DNA of 64,000 bases from NCBI GenBank assembly GCA_964352625.1, contig CAYGSD010000004.1, positions 1 to 64,000 of the forward strand. The letters are read 5' to 3'. Positions within the stretch are counted from its first letter, which is position 1. Each line of letters starts with the position of its first letter. Shown piece after piece: positions 16,652 to 25,226 of this stretch. A program made the position numbers and the translations under genes. Source of the DNA: JAAEPI01 sp964352625. Its GTDB lineage: Bacteria > Bacteroidota > Bacteroidia > Cytophagales > Cyclobacteriaceae. The notes under the pieces are model-generated. The model saw only the letters and a program-made list of their open reading frames with translations. It did not search any database and had not been told where the DNA came from.

Positions 16652-19600
16652 ATCACTTCAATTTTTATAGTTAAGGCTATGCCGTCAATGTCTAATTCGG
16701 TTCCGTCATTCGAGCCGTTCTCTAGCTCCAGCGCCTGCGTTTCCTCCTTGATATACTCAGCAAAATCAACAACCGCTTTTTCCATCTCCGTATTCGGACT
16801 GGAATATACCACCTTGATTTTATCAGTCACCTCCATGCCCTGATCCTTTCGCAGATTCTGCACACGATTCACTACATCTCTGCTTAGACCTTCACGTTTC
16901 AGTTCGTCTGTCAGCGAAATATCCAAGGCCACAGTCAGTCCTCCTTCTGAGGCTACCATCCATCCGGGTATATCCTCCGAGGTGATCTCCACATCCTCCA
17001 AAGTCAACGCAATGGATTCCCCTCCAACAGAAATTGGGAACGAATTGTCGGCTTCTATTTTTCGAATTTCCTCTTTACCAAATCCATTTATGATCTGGCT
17101 GATCTCTTTCATTTTTGGCCCATGTTCCTGACCAAGCTTGCGGAAGTTGGGCTTTATTTTTTTGACCAAAATGCCCGAAGCATCGTCTACATACTCGATC
17201 TCTTTCACATTGATTTCAGATAAAATCAATTCCTCCACTGCCTCAATGGCCACCTTATCTTCTGGCTTCAGAATGGGCACCAATATTTTATGTAAGGGCT
17301 GACGAACCTTAATTTTTTCTTTCTTTCGTAGCGAGTGAACAAGTGAAGAAATGTTCTGAGCCAAGTGCATAGACTTGCTCAAATTTTCATCGATCAAATG
17401 TTTGTCGGACTTTGTCATCAGGGTGTGATGCACCGAGTCAAACTTCAGAGGTGTGTCATTCTCTTTGGCATTCCCTCGAATTCCATCACTCAGATTTCGG
17501 TACAGCCACTCGGCATAAAAAGGCGCAATGGGACTCATTAGCTGACCAGTGACCATAAGGCACTGGTAGAGCGTTTCATAAGCGGCTTGCTTGTCGGCGT
17601 TCATTTCACTCTTCCAGAAACGCTTTCTTGATAGCCGAATGTACCAGTTCGAAAGTTGGTCATTAACAAAATCCTGAATGGCCCGAGCCGCTTTGGTGGG
17701 TTCGTACTCCTCATAGTATCGGGTCACATCGTCGGTCAGCACTTGCAGCTCCGAGAGAATCCATCGATCGAACCTTGGCCGCTGCTCCACTGGCGTCACA
17801 TTCATTTCGTCCATCTGGAATTTGTCCAGATTCGCATAAAGCGCAAAGAACGAGAAGGTGTTAGTCAGTGTGCCAAAGAATTTTCGTTGCACCTCGGCTA
17901 CCCCCTCCAGATCAAATTTCAGGTTGTCCCAAGGATTGGCATTGGAGATCATGTACCAGCGCACAGCATCCGGGCCGTATTTGTCGATGGTCTCAAAGGG
18001 GTTGATCGCATTGCCCAATCGCTTGGACATTTTGTTTCCATTTTTGTCCAGCACGAGTCCGTTCGCAATCACATTCTTGAAAGCAACAGAATCAAAAAGC
18101 AGTGTGGAAATGGCGTGTAGCGTGAAGAACCACCCACGCGTCTGATCCACCCCTTCAGCAATGAAATCGGCAGGATAGTTGGCTTTGAATGTCTCATTGT
18201 GTTCAAATGGATGATGCCATTGTGCATAGGGCATGGCGCCAGAGTCGAACCAAACATCGATCAGGTCTGGCTCCCTAAACATCTTCTGGCCGGAATCACT
18301 CACTAGGAAGACATCATCAACGTATGGTCTGTGCAGGTCGAAATCCTCCGACAGCTCCTCTTTCATAAATCCTGCCTCAACGGACTTTTGCACCTCAGCT
18401 CTCAACTCCTCCAAGCTGCCGATGCAAATCTGCTCTTGCTTGTCCTCCGTCATCCAGATCGGAAGCGGCGTTCCCCAATAGCGCGACCTACTCAGGTTCC
18501 AGTCCACCAAATTTTCGAGCCAGTTACCAAAACGGCCCGAGCCGGTTGATTCCGGCTTCCAGTTGATCGTTTTGTTCAACTCCACCAAGCGGTCTTTCAT
18601 CGCCGTGGTTTTGATAAACCACGAATCCAATGGGTAGTAAAGTACAGGCTTGTCCGTGCGCCAGCAATGTGGGTAGGAGTGCTCGTATTTCTCTACTTTG
18701 AAGGCTTTATTGTCCTCCTTTAGTTTGATGGCGATAAGCACATCGGTTGGTTTGAAATCTGGTTCCTTACGAATATCATCGCTGTAATATTCTTCCTTCA
18801 CATATTTTCCAGCAAAATCCGTCACTTCACTGACGAATTTTCCCTGCTTGTCCACGAGCGGTGTGTCTTGCCCATTTTCGTCTTTCACCATCACGGATGG
18901 AACGCCTGCCGCTTGCGCCACCCTAAAGTCATCCGCACCAAAAACCGAGGCGGTGTGAACTACCCCTGTTCCGTCTTCCGTCGAAACAAAATCACCTGGA
19001 ATCACTCGGAAGGCATTGGCTTCCAGATTTTCGTTGGTCACATAGGGCATCAACTGCTCATAGCGTACCTCCAGAATGTCTTTGCCTGAGAATTCTTTTG
19101 TGGTCTCAAATGGGATAAGCTTGTCTCCTGATTTGTAATCGGAGAGGTTAATATCTTTTGCCTTTTCAGAAAAATACTTTCCAACCAAGTCTTTAGCTAG
19201 GACAACTGAAATAGGCTTGTATGTATACTGATTGAATGTTCTCACTTTGACATAAGTGATTTTCTCTCCTACGGCCAGTGCGCAGTTGGAAGGCAATGTC
19301 CAGGGCGTGGTTGTCCAGGCGATAATCCTTACGTCTTCATTTTCATCCTCAAAAAGAAACGAAGAACGATCGTCTTTTTTGACTTTGAATTGAGCAACAA
19401 TCGAGGTGTCTTTTACATCTCGGTAGGTGCCCGGCTGGTTGAGTTCATGAGAACTGAGCCCGGTTCCTGCGGCGGGAGAATAAGGTTGAACGGTGTAGCC
19501 TTTGTACAAGAGTCCCTTGTCATAGAGCTTCTTCAGAAGCCACCAAAGCGACTCCATGTACTTCCTATCGAAGGTAATGTAGGGGTCGTTCAGATCCACC

Positions 19601-20034
19601 CAATAGCCCATCTTCTCCGTCAGGTCATCCCATTCGCCTTTGAATCGCATGACAGCCTCACGGCACTTCTGATTGTATTCTTCTACCGTGATTTTCTTGC
19701 CAATGTCTTCTTTGGTGATGCCAAGTTCCTTTTCCACTTGAAGTTCCACTGGCAGGCCGTGCGTATCCCATCCGCCTTTTCGGTTCACTTGAAATCCGCT
19801 GAGCGTTTTGTAACGACAGAAAATATCTTTGACTGCACGAGCCATCACGTGATGAATACCAGGGCTGCCGTTTGCTGATGGAGGACCTTCGTAAAAAGTA
19901 AAGGTTTCGGCTCCTTCTCTGAGCGAAACTGACTGTTCGAATATTTTTTCTTCCTTCCAAAACTGCAGGACTTCCCGGGCGATGTTGGGGTAACTCACCT
20001 GCTTGTATTCAGGATATTTAGGCTTAGTTTCCAT
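16648..20034 (-). CDS. ileS: Isoleucine-tRNA ligase, type-2-like, with altered HIGH motif
   Basis: 1128 residues. It charges tRNA-Ile. The Rossmann core has GPPSANGSPGIHH near the N-terminus, GWDTHGLPVE, the editing domain, GWFFTLHAIS, and KMSKRLGN. Its length and C-terminal anticodon region, which lacks the zinc-binding Cys cluster of E. coli IleRS, point to the type-2 (eukaryote-like) lineage. At the HIGH position the sequence reads G59-I-H-H62 rather than HxGH; the codons GGT ATT CAT CAC confirm this. Type-2 enzymes are generally mupirocin-resistant. The gene overlaps lspA downstream and lies 11 bases after the exporter gene. Confidence 0.97.
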   Translation of the reverse strand: METKPKYPEYKQVSYPNIAREVLQFWKEEKIFEQSVSLREGAETFTFYEGPPSANGSPGIHHVMARAVKDIFCRYKTLSGFQVNRKGGWDTHGLPVELQVEKELGITKEDIGKKITVEEYNQKCREAVMRFKGEWDDLTEKMGYWVDLNDPYITFDRKYMESLWWLLKKLYDKGLLYKGYTVQPYSPAAGTGLSSHELNQPGTYRDVKDTSIVAQFKVKKDDRSSFLFEDENEDVRIIAWTTTPWTLPSNCALAVGEKITYVKVRTFNQYTYKPISVVLAKDLVGKYFSEKAKDINLSDYKSGDKLIPFETTKEFSGKDILEVRYEQLMPYVTNENLEANAFRVIPGDFVSTEDGTGVVHTASVFGADDFRVAQAAGVPSVMVKDENGQDTPLVDKQGKFVSEVTDFAGKYVKEEYYSDDIRKEPDFKPTDVLIAIKLKEDNKAFKVEKYEHSYPHCWRTDKPVLYYPLDSWFIKTTAMKDRLVELNKTINWKPESTGSGRFGNWLENLVDWNLSRSRYWGTPLPIWMTEDKQEQICIGSLEELRAEVQKSVEAGFMKEELSEDFDLHRPYVDDVFLVSDSGQKMFREPDLIDVWFDSGAMPYAQWHHPFEHNETFKANYPADFIAEGVDQTRGWFFTLHAISTLLFDSVAFKNVIANGLVLDKNGNKMSKRLGNAINPFETIDKYGPDAVRWYMISNANPWDNLKFDLEGVAEVQRKFFGTLTNTFSFFALYANLDKFQMDEMNVTPVEQRPRFDRWILSELQVLTDDVTRYYEEYEPTKAARAIQDFVNDQLSNWYIRLSRKRFWKSEMNADKQAAYETLYQCLMVTGQLMSPIAPFYAEWLYRNLSDGIRGNAKENDTPLKFDSVHHTLMTKSDKHLIDENLSKSMHLAQNISSLVHSLRKKEKIKVRQPLHKILVPILKPEDKVAIEAVEELILSEINVKEIEYVDDASGILVKKIKPNFRKLGQEHGPKMKEISQIINGFGKEEIRKIEADNSFPISVGGESIALTLEDVEITSEDIPGWMVASEGGLTVALDISLTDELKREGLSRDVVNRVQNLRKDQGMEVTDKIKVVYSSPNTEMEKAVVDFAEYIKEETQALELENGSNDGTELDIDGIALTIKIEVI

Positions 20035-20045
20035 TGTTGGTAGAA

Positions 20046-22427
20046 TTAGCTCTCGTCAATTTCCGGCTCGGCGAGCTCGGGGTATTTCTCAATAAGTGGA
20101 TGCACATTTTTGTTGCGTTTTCCACTGTCGAATTGCAGCAACAGCGCAGGCAAAACCACGAGGTTTGCAAGCATGGCAAACAGCAATGTGATGGATGTTA
20201 GTTTTCCAAGATTCACGGTTCCTCCAAATTCGGAAGCTGCAAAAATCACGAATCCGAAGAAAAGGATGATCGAGGTGTAGATCATGCTAGCGCCGGTTTC
20301 TCTAAGGCTCTTACTCACAGCATCACTTACGTTGAATTTGCAAGCGAAAAGTTCCTGTCGATATTTTGCTAAGAAGTGAATGGAATCATCCACCGAGATG
20401 CCAAATGCAATGCTGAAAATCAAGGCCGTACTTGGTTTCAGAGGAATGCCAAAATAGCCCATGATTCCTCCTGTAATGATCAAAGGGATCATATTAGGCA
20501 CCAGAGAAATCAGGATCATTTTGAAGTTCCTGAACAGTGCCGCCATGATGAAGGCAATCACTATAAATGCAATGATCATCGAGGTGATCAGATTACGTAT
20601 GAGGAACTTGTTTCCTTTGATATAAATGTACGTGGAGCCGGTGACTGTAGCACTCAAATCCGTCCCTTCAAAAACCTCATCCATTCTTGGCTGAATGACC
20701 TGACGTACCAAGGAATCCATTTTCACAGATCCAATATCCGCCATTTTGATAGAGATGCGGAGGTACTGCTCTGTGCTATCAACGAATGCATCAGCAACTC
20801 TTTTGGACTCTGCATTTCCCTGAAGGTACCGAAGGATAAATCCTCGGTCCCGGGAATTCGGCAGTCCGTAAAACGCGGGGGAATTGTTGTAGTACGCCTG
20901 CCTGCTTGCCTTCACAAAACTGACTGGGGAGATCGGTGCAGACATATACGTGATGGAATCCAGAAAGGCCTCTAGTTGATCGATCTTTCCGAGGTTGCTC
21001 AAACTATGGACACCTTTTGGCTGGCCAGTATTTACCACAATCTCCAAGGGCATCACCCCGCCGAAATTTTCCTCAAGAAAATCCATGTCCTTTTTGAGTT
21101 CACTCTTGGCGGGAATGTCATCCACCATGTACGATACTGCTTCTATTTTACTCACCCCGTAGAGCGAGAAGGCTACTACCACCAAGGTCAAAATAAAAAT
21201 GAGCATGCGATAGCGATTCACCAGAACGTCCATACCCGTGAGCACAGCATCGAGCATCTTGAACTTCAAGTGTTTGAGATGTCTTGGACTCGGTGGATTT
21301 ACGTACGAAAAGACCGCAGGAATCAGAATGATGCTGACAAAGAAGGTGGCCAGGATGTTGATCCCCGCCACGATTCCAAACTCAACGAGGATTTCAATCT
21401 TGGTCGTGACCAGCACGAAGAAGCCAATGGCGGTCGTGACATTCGTGATGAACGTTACTATTCCTATTTTCCTGATGATGCGACTAAGCGCCAACATTTT
21501 GTCGCCATGGGCGGTGTACTCATGGTGGTATTTATTGAGCAGGTACACGCTGTTAGGTATGCCAATTACCACAATTATCGGAGGGATTAGCCCTGTCAGC
21601 AAAGTGATTTCATACCCGAGAATTCCGAGTGTTCCCAGCACCCATATTACGATCACTCCAATAATTATGAGTGGAAAGATCACGGCTTTGAACGATCGGA
21701 AAAATAGAAATAAAATGACTCCAGTGATGAACACTGAAAGGATCAAGAAGAAGTTCAATTCATCCTTGACTTTCGTAGTGTTGATCAACCTGACGTAGGG
21801 AAGTCCGGCATATTTTAGATCCACACCACTTGCATCTTCAAATTCCTTTGCTGCCATGAGGATATCACCAAGACCTTCCTCGCGTTGATCAGAATTCAGA
21901 ATTTCAGAATTAATGTCGATGACGATGACTGTAGCACCATTGTCAGGATTTATTAGTTGGCCACTATAGAACCGCTGATCTTTTGCAATTTTCAAAAGGC
22001 TGTCGAGCTCGTGCTGAGTTTCGGGGACATTCTTAAACAATGCATCAAATTCAAATTTCCTTTCCGCCGTGTTCTTCACTAGGAGTTGAAGATTAGGGAG
22101 GCCAAGAACCCCATCCACTCCTTCGAGCTTATCCAACTCACGGATCAAGTAGAAGAAATTCTTGAAGTTTTCAAGCTCATATACAGAGCTGTCCTTCATG
22201 GCCATCACAAAGACATTCCCATCTTCACCGAAGGTTTGACGGAACTCATTGAAGTAGGCCATCTCCTCGTCCGAATCGGGCACAATGTTTCGGAGGTTAT
22301 AAGACCACTTAATAAACTGAGACTGATAGGCCATGAAGACTGTAATGATCCCCAGAAGAATCATCAGGAATAGTCTATTTCTCAGGATAATATGCGAGAG
22401 GCGTGTCCACATTTTTGGAGGCCGCAA
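20046..22427 (-). CDS. RND/MMPL-family transporter
   Basis: 793 residues with the duplicated RND layout: a first membrane helix (about 17-35), a large extracytoplasmic domain (NLRNIVPDSDEEMAYFNEF...), a block of about five helices, then a second helix, loop and helix block. GISVDDSIHFLAKYRQE in the second half is the typical charged RND helix. The size is that of MMPL/sterol-sensing-type single-chain exporters, not tripartite AcrB pumps, and no adaptor gene is adjacent. These proteins move lipids or hydrophobic metabolites. It is the first gene of the run that includes ileS, lspA and the halogenase. Confidence 0.87.
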   Translation of the reverse strand: MRPPKMWTRLSHIILRNRLFLMILLGIITVFMAYQSQFIKWSYNLRNIVPDSDEEMAYFNEFRQTFGEDGNVFVMAMKDSSVYELENFKNFFYLIRELDKLEGVDGVLGLPNLQLLVKNTAERKFEFDALFKNVPETQHELDSLLKIAKDQRFYSGQLINPDNGATVIVIDINSEILNSDQREEGLGDILMAAKEFEDASGVDLKYAGLPYVRLINTTKVKDELNFFLILSVFITGVILFLFFRSFKAVIFPLIIIGVIVIWVLGTLGILGYEITLLTGLIPPIIVVIGIPNSVYLLNKYHHEYTAHGDKMLALSRIIRKIGIVTFITNVTTAIGFFVLVTTKIEILVEFGIVAGINILATFFVSIILIPAVFSYVNPPSPRHLKHLKFKMLDAVLTGMDVLVNRYRMLIFILTLVVVAFSLYGVSKIEAVSYMVDDIPAKSELKKDMDFLEENFGGVMPLEIVVNTGQPKGVHSLSNLGKIDQLEAFLDSITYMSAPISPVSFVKASRQAYYNNSPAFYGLPNSRDRGFILRYLQGNAESKRVADAFVDSTEQYLRISIKMADIGSVKMDSLVRQVIQPRMDEVFEGTDLSATVTGSTYIYIKGNKFLIRNLITSMIIAFIVIAFIMAALFRNFKMILISLVPNMIPLIITGGIMGYFGIPLKPSTALIFSIAFGISVDDSIHFLAKYRQELFACKFNVSDAVSKSLRETGASMIYTSIILFFGFVIFAASEFGGTVNLGKLTSITLLFAMLANLVVLPALLLQFDSGKRNKNVHPLIEKYPELAEPEIDES

Positions 22428-22526
22428 AGTTAACCGTTTGATGGGCTTATGACGGATTTTCTAAGGATAATTGGATAATTGTTGTGGATAGAATGATCAT
22501 AGCTTTCAGACTGTTATTTTTAGGCA

Positions 22527-24425
22527 ATGGTATCACGGGTTTTTTTTGCGCTTTTTTTGGTAACGTGTTTTTCATCGTCCGGCCAAAACTTAAATAAAAT
22601 CAAGGTCTTGCAAGATTCCCTGAAGTCACTCTCAGGCCAGGACAGCTTACAGGCCGAAGTGTTGTTTGACCTGCAGTACCTCTGGGCAGAGTACAACTTC
22701 GACTCATCCTGGCACTATATGCAGCGCGCCGAGAAGCTGGCTTATCACCTAGATGATCATTACCTCATCCGAAAATCGATCAACGCCAAGGGCATTGCCC
22801 ATGACTATCAAAATCAGTTTGATAGCGCCATCTTTTACTACCAATTGGCAGGTGAATATGCGCGAGAGCACAATGATCTGAGAGGTCAGGCAAGCTCCAT
22901 TTTTAATTTGGGAGTGATGCACTCATTCAAAGGGGAGATGGAGTTGGCGATAGAAAAATACCAGGAGGCTGGGGATATCTATGAGCAGATTGGCGATCAA
23001 AAGAATCTGGCATTGCTGAAAAACAATCTGGGGATCATCTACCGAAAAACGGGAAAGTATGAAATGGCAGGCAGAGCTTATCAAGAGTCCTTAGCCATAA
23101 AGAGAGAACTGGGCGATGAACTGGGTGTATTAAATACCCTCACGAACCTCAGCCCTGTACTGAGATCGCTTGCACTTTACGACAGTGCCATTGCCACCTC
23201 CAAAGAGGTGTTGAAAATGGCCAAGAGGCTGGAAAATAGAGAAATATACCTGCATGAATTAGTGAGCATGGCAGAGGTTTATTCCAGCTTGGATAATCAT
23301 TCACAAGCTGTTTTGCTGTATCAGGAGGCCGAGCAAATGCTTTCGCCAAAGACGCCCTATGAGACCTCATCTCATGTCTTGCTTAGCCTTGCGCAGTATC
23401 ACCTCGATAGAGGAAATCTCAAATCAACTAAAAGATACCTCGATCGCATGTCGGAATTTTTCGAGCCGGAAGCACGGGTGGAGATTGCATTCAATTATTT
23501 CTACATCTCCTACCAATTCGAGGAGAAATCGGGCAACACCGCCAAGGCACTCGATTTCTTGAAAAGGGCGTACGAGAAAAAAATCGATTTAACAGATCAG
23601 GAAATCCTATACAAAACCACGGAACTTGAACAACTATACGAAAAGGAAAAGAGAGAACTTCAAATAGAGACGCTGAATGCAGAGAACCAATTGCAATCAA
23701 TGTCCATTGCGCAGAAGGAACAGGAGCGAAACGGCCTGATACTCCTGGTGGCGCTCGTAATGGTGGTGGCAGGGCTCATGTTTGTGCTCTATCGCCAAAA
23801 CAGAAAATCCCTTAGAGAGCGAGAAACCCTTTTGCGAGAGATTCATCATCGGGTCAAAAACAATTTGCAGGTCATTTCCAGCTTACTCAAACTTCAGGCG
23901 GGAAGTCTCTCAGATGAAGCAGCCATAGATGCCGTGAGGGAAGGTGAAGCACGGGTGAAATCCATGGCGCTCATCCACCAGCGATTGTACAGCGCCAGTG
24001 ATGTGAGAGGGGTAGATATTCAGGAATACCTCCAAAATCTGGTTCGTGAAATATTCCATGCCTTTGGGGTGGACTCGGAGCAGATATCGTTGACTATAAA
24101 GGCCAATTTCAAACTGGATATTGATACGGTCATACCTCTCGGGTTGATCATCAACGAACTCATCACTAATTCTATCAAATACGCTTTCGACAATGAAAAT
24201 GGGGGGGCATTATCGATAGAAATGGTCGAAACGGATAATACGCTTATCGTTTCACTTCGAGATTCAGGAAAAGGAATGGAGCTTTCAGATATGGAGAAGG
24301 TCAACTCATTCGGCTGGAAAATGATCAAATCGCTCTCACGCAAACTCAAAGCTGAAATTTCAATTACCAATGTTTCAGGCACCCATGTGCAACTTGCCAT
24401 TTCTCGCTATAAATTAGTCGCATGA
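22527..24425 (+). CDS. TPR sensor histidine kinase (HisKA_2 type)
   Basis: 632 residues: signal peptide (about 1-19), tetratricopeptide repeats (about 55-370) predicted to lie outside the cytoplasm, coiled-coil, one membrane helix (about 405-423), HisKA_2 dimerisation domain with EIHHRVKNNLQ (probable phosphoacceptor His441) and an HATPase domain (INELITNSIKYAF, DSGKGM). It senses an unknown signal through the TPR region. The stop overlaps the LytTR regulator by four bases (ATGA), so the two are a cognate pair. A T9SS cargo gene follows. First of three such units. Confidence 0.93.
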   Translation: MVSRVFFALFLVTCFSSSGQNLNKIKVLQDSLKSLSGQDSLQAEVLFDLQYLWAEYNFDSSWHYMQRAEKLAYHLDDHYLIRKSINAKGIAHDYQNQFDSAIFYYQLAGEYAREHNDLRGQASSIFNLGVMHSFKGEMELAIEKYQEAGDIYEQIGDQKNLALLKNNLGIIYRKTGKYEMAGRAYQESLAIKRELGDELGVLNTLTNLSPVLRSLALYDSAIATSKEVLKMAKRLENREIYLHELVSMAEVYSSLDNHSQAVLLYQEAEQMLSPKTPYETSSHVLLSLAQYHLDRGNLKSTKRYLDRMSEFFEPEARVEIAFNYFYISYQFEEKSGNTAKALDFLKRAYEKKIDLTDQEILYKTTELEQLYEKEKRELQIETLNAENQLQSMSIAQKEQERNGLILLVALVMVVAGLMFVLYRQNRKSLRERETLLREIHHRVKNNLQVISSLLKLQAGSLSDEAAIDAVREGEARVKSMALIHQRLYSASDVRGVDIQEYLQNLVREIFHAFGVDSEQISLTIKANFKLDIDTVIPLGLIINELITNSIKYAFDNENGGALSIEMVETDNTLIVSLRDSGKGMELSDMEKVNSFGWKMIKSLSRKLKAEISITNVSGTHVQLAISRYKLVA

Positions 24426-25117
24426 GTCAGCACCAAATCCTTATTGTAGAAGACGAACCTCTGATCGCGGATGATATTGCCGATACGTTGGAGCGAAATG
24501 GCTACCATGTCGTCGGTATAGCGGACGAAGCGCAAGACGCACTGGACATCATTGCAAAGCACTCACCCAACATAGCCCTACTAGATGTCAATATTGAAGG
24601 AAATCAGGACGGGATAGAGCTGGCGACAATGCTCACTATTCCCTTCGTTTTTCTTACCTCATACTATGACCAAAAAACATTGGATCGAGCCAAAAAGACA
24701 AATCCTTCAGGTTACATTGTGAAGCCTTTCAACGAGAGTGATTTGATCGCAAATGTGGAGATTGCTCTTTCCAGGTCTCAGGCATCAAAGCCTGAAAACA
24801 AAGAACCGGAAAAGCTTTTCTTGCGAAACGGACAGGAGATTGTCTCACTGATGTCTTCCGAGATTGTGTTTGTGGAGGCCTTTGACAACTACGCCACCGT
24901 ATTCACAGAAAGCAACAAGTTCATTATCAGTCATACTCTGAAGAGCATAGAAGAAAAGCTGCTTCCATTTGGGTTTGTTCGTGTTCATCGGTCGTACCTT
25001 ATCAACTTTGCACATGTAGATTCCCTTTCTGAGGGGTATGTCTTTTTGAAAGGACACAAGGTTCAGATTGGCAAGTCTTACCGCAAAGACTTCATGGAAG
25101 GACTGAGCATGCTCTGA
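24422..25117 (+). CDS. LytTR-type response regulator
   Basis: 231 residues. The receiver domain (1-120) has the acidic pair in IVEDEP, phosphoacceptor Asp55 (LLDVNIEG) and the late Lys in VKPFN. The LytTR DNA-binding domain (about 132-231) has VEAFDNYATVF and RVHRSYLINFAHVDSL. LytTR proteins bind direct repeats about one helical turn apart and activate nearby genes. Translationally coupled to the upstream kinase. The immediate downstream cargo gene is the obvious target. Confidence 0.94.
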   Translation: MSQHQILIVEDEPLIADDIADTLERNGYHVVGIADEAQDALDIIAKHSPNIALLDVNIEGNQDGIELATMLTIPFVFLTSYYDQKTLDRAKKTNPSGYIVKPFNESDLIANVEIALSRSQASKPENKEPEKLFLRNGQEIVSLMSSEIVFVEAFDNYATVFTESNKFIISHTLKSIEEKLLPFGFVRVHRSYLINFAHVDSLSEGYVFLKGHKVQIGKSYRKDFMEGLSML

Positions 25118-25147
25118 TTCGTTACTTCCTAAAAAGCTCCATTCACT
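25118..25147 (+). promoter_or_regulatory. Candidate LytTR direct-repeat site upstream of DUF285 cargo gene
   Basis: TTCGTTACT and CCATTCACT separated by 12 bases (21-bp period), about 80 bases before the cargo start. The first half resembles the LytTR consensus (CGTT core); the second is degenerate. It is supported mainly by similar pairs at the equivalent places in the next two units. Confidence 0.3.
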
Positions 25148-25226
25148 AAATAAAAAGTGTCTCTGACTAAGTCTTCCTATTAGAGTATTCGCAAAGCGCC
25201 TTTTTTAGTCTTCTAAAATCGCGCTC

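Noticed and set aside
17656..18120. A 154-codon plus-strand frame inside ileS
   Set aside because: Antisense to the conserved IleRS catalytic domain with no recognisable features.
20376..21798. Several long open frames on the plus strand opposite the MMPL gene (for example 199, 204 and 186 codons)
   Set aside because: They are antisense shadows: the minus-strand frame encodes a well-conserved RND-type protein, and these frames have no recognisable domain, signal or coherent composition.
22428..22526. GGATAATT direct repeat as an operator in front of the first kinase
   Set aside because: The repeat is short, AT-rich and adjacent; I found no equivalent in front of the other kinases.
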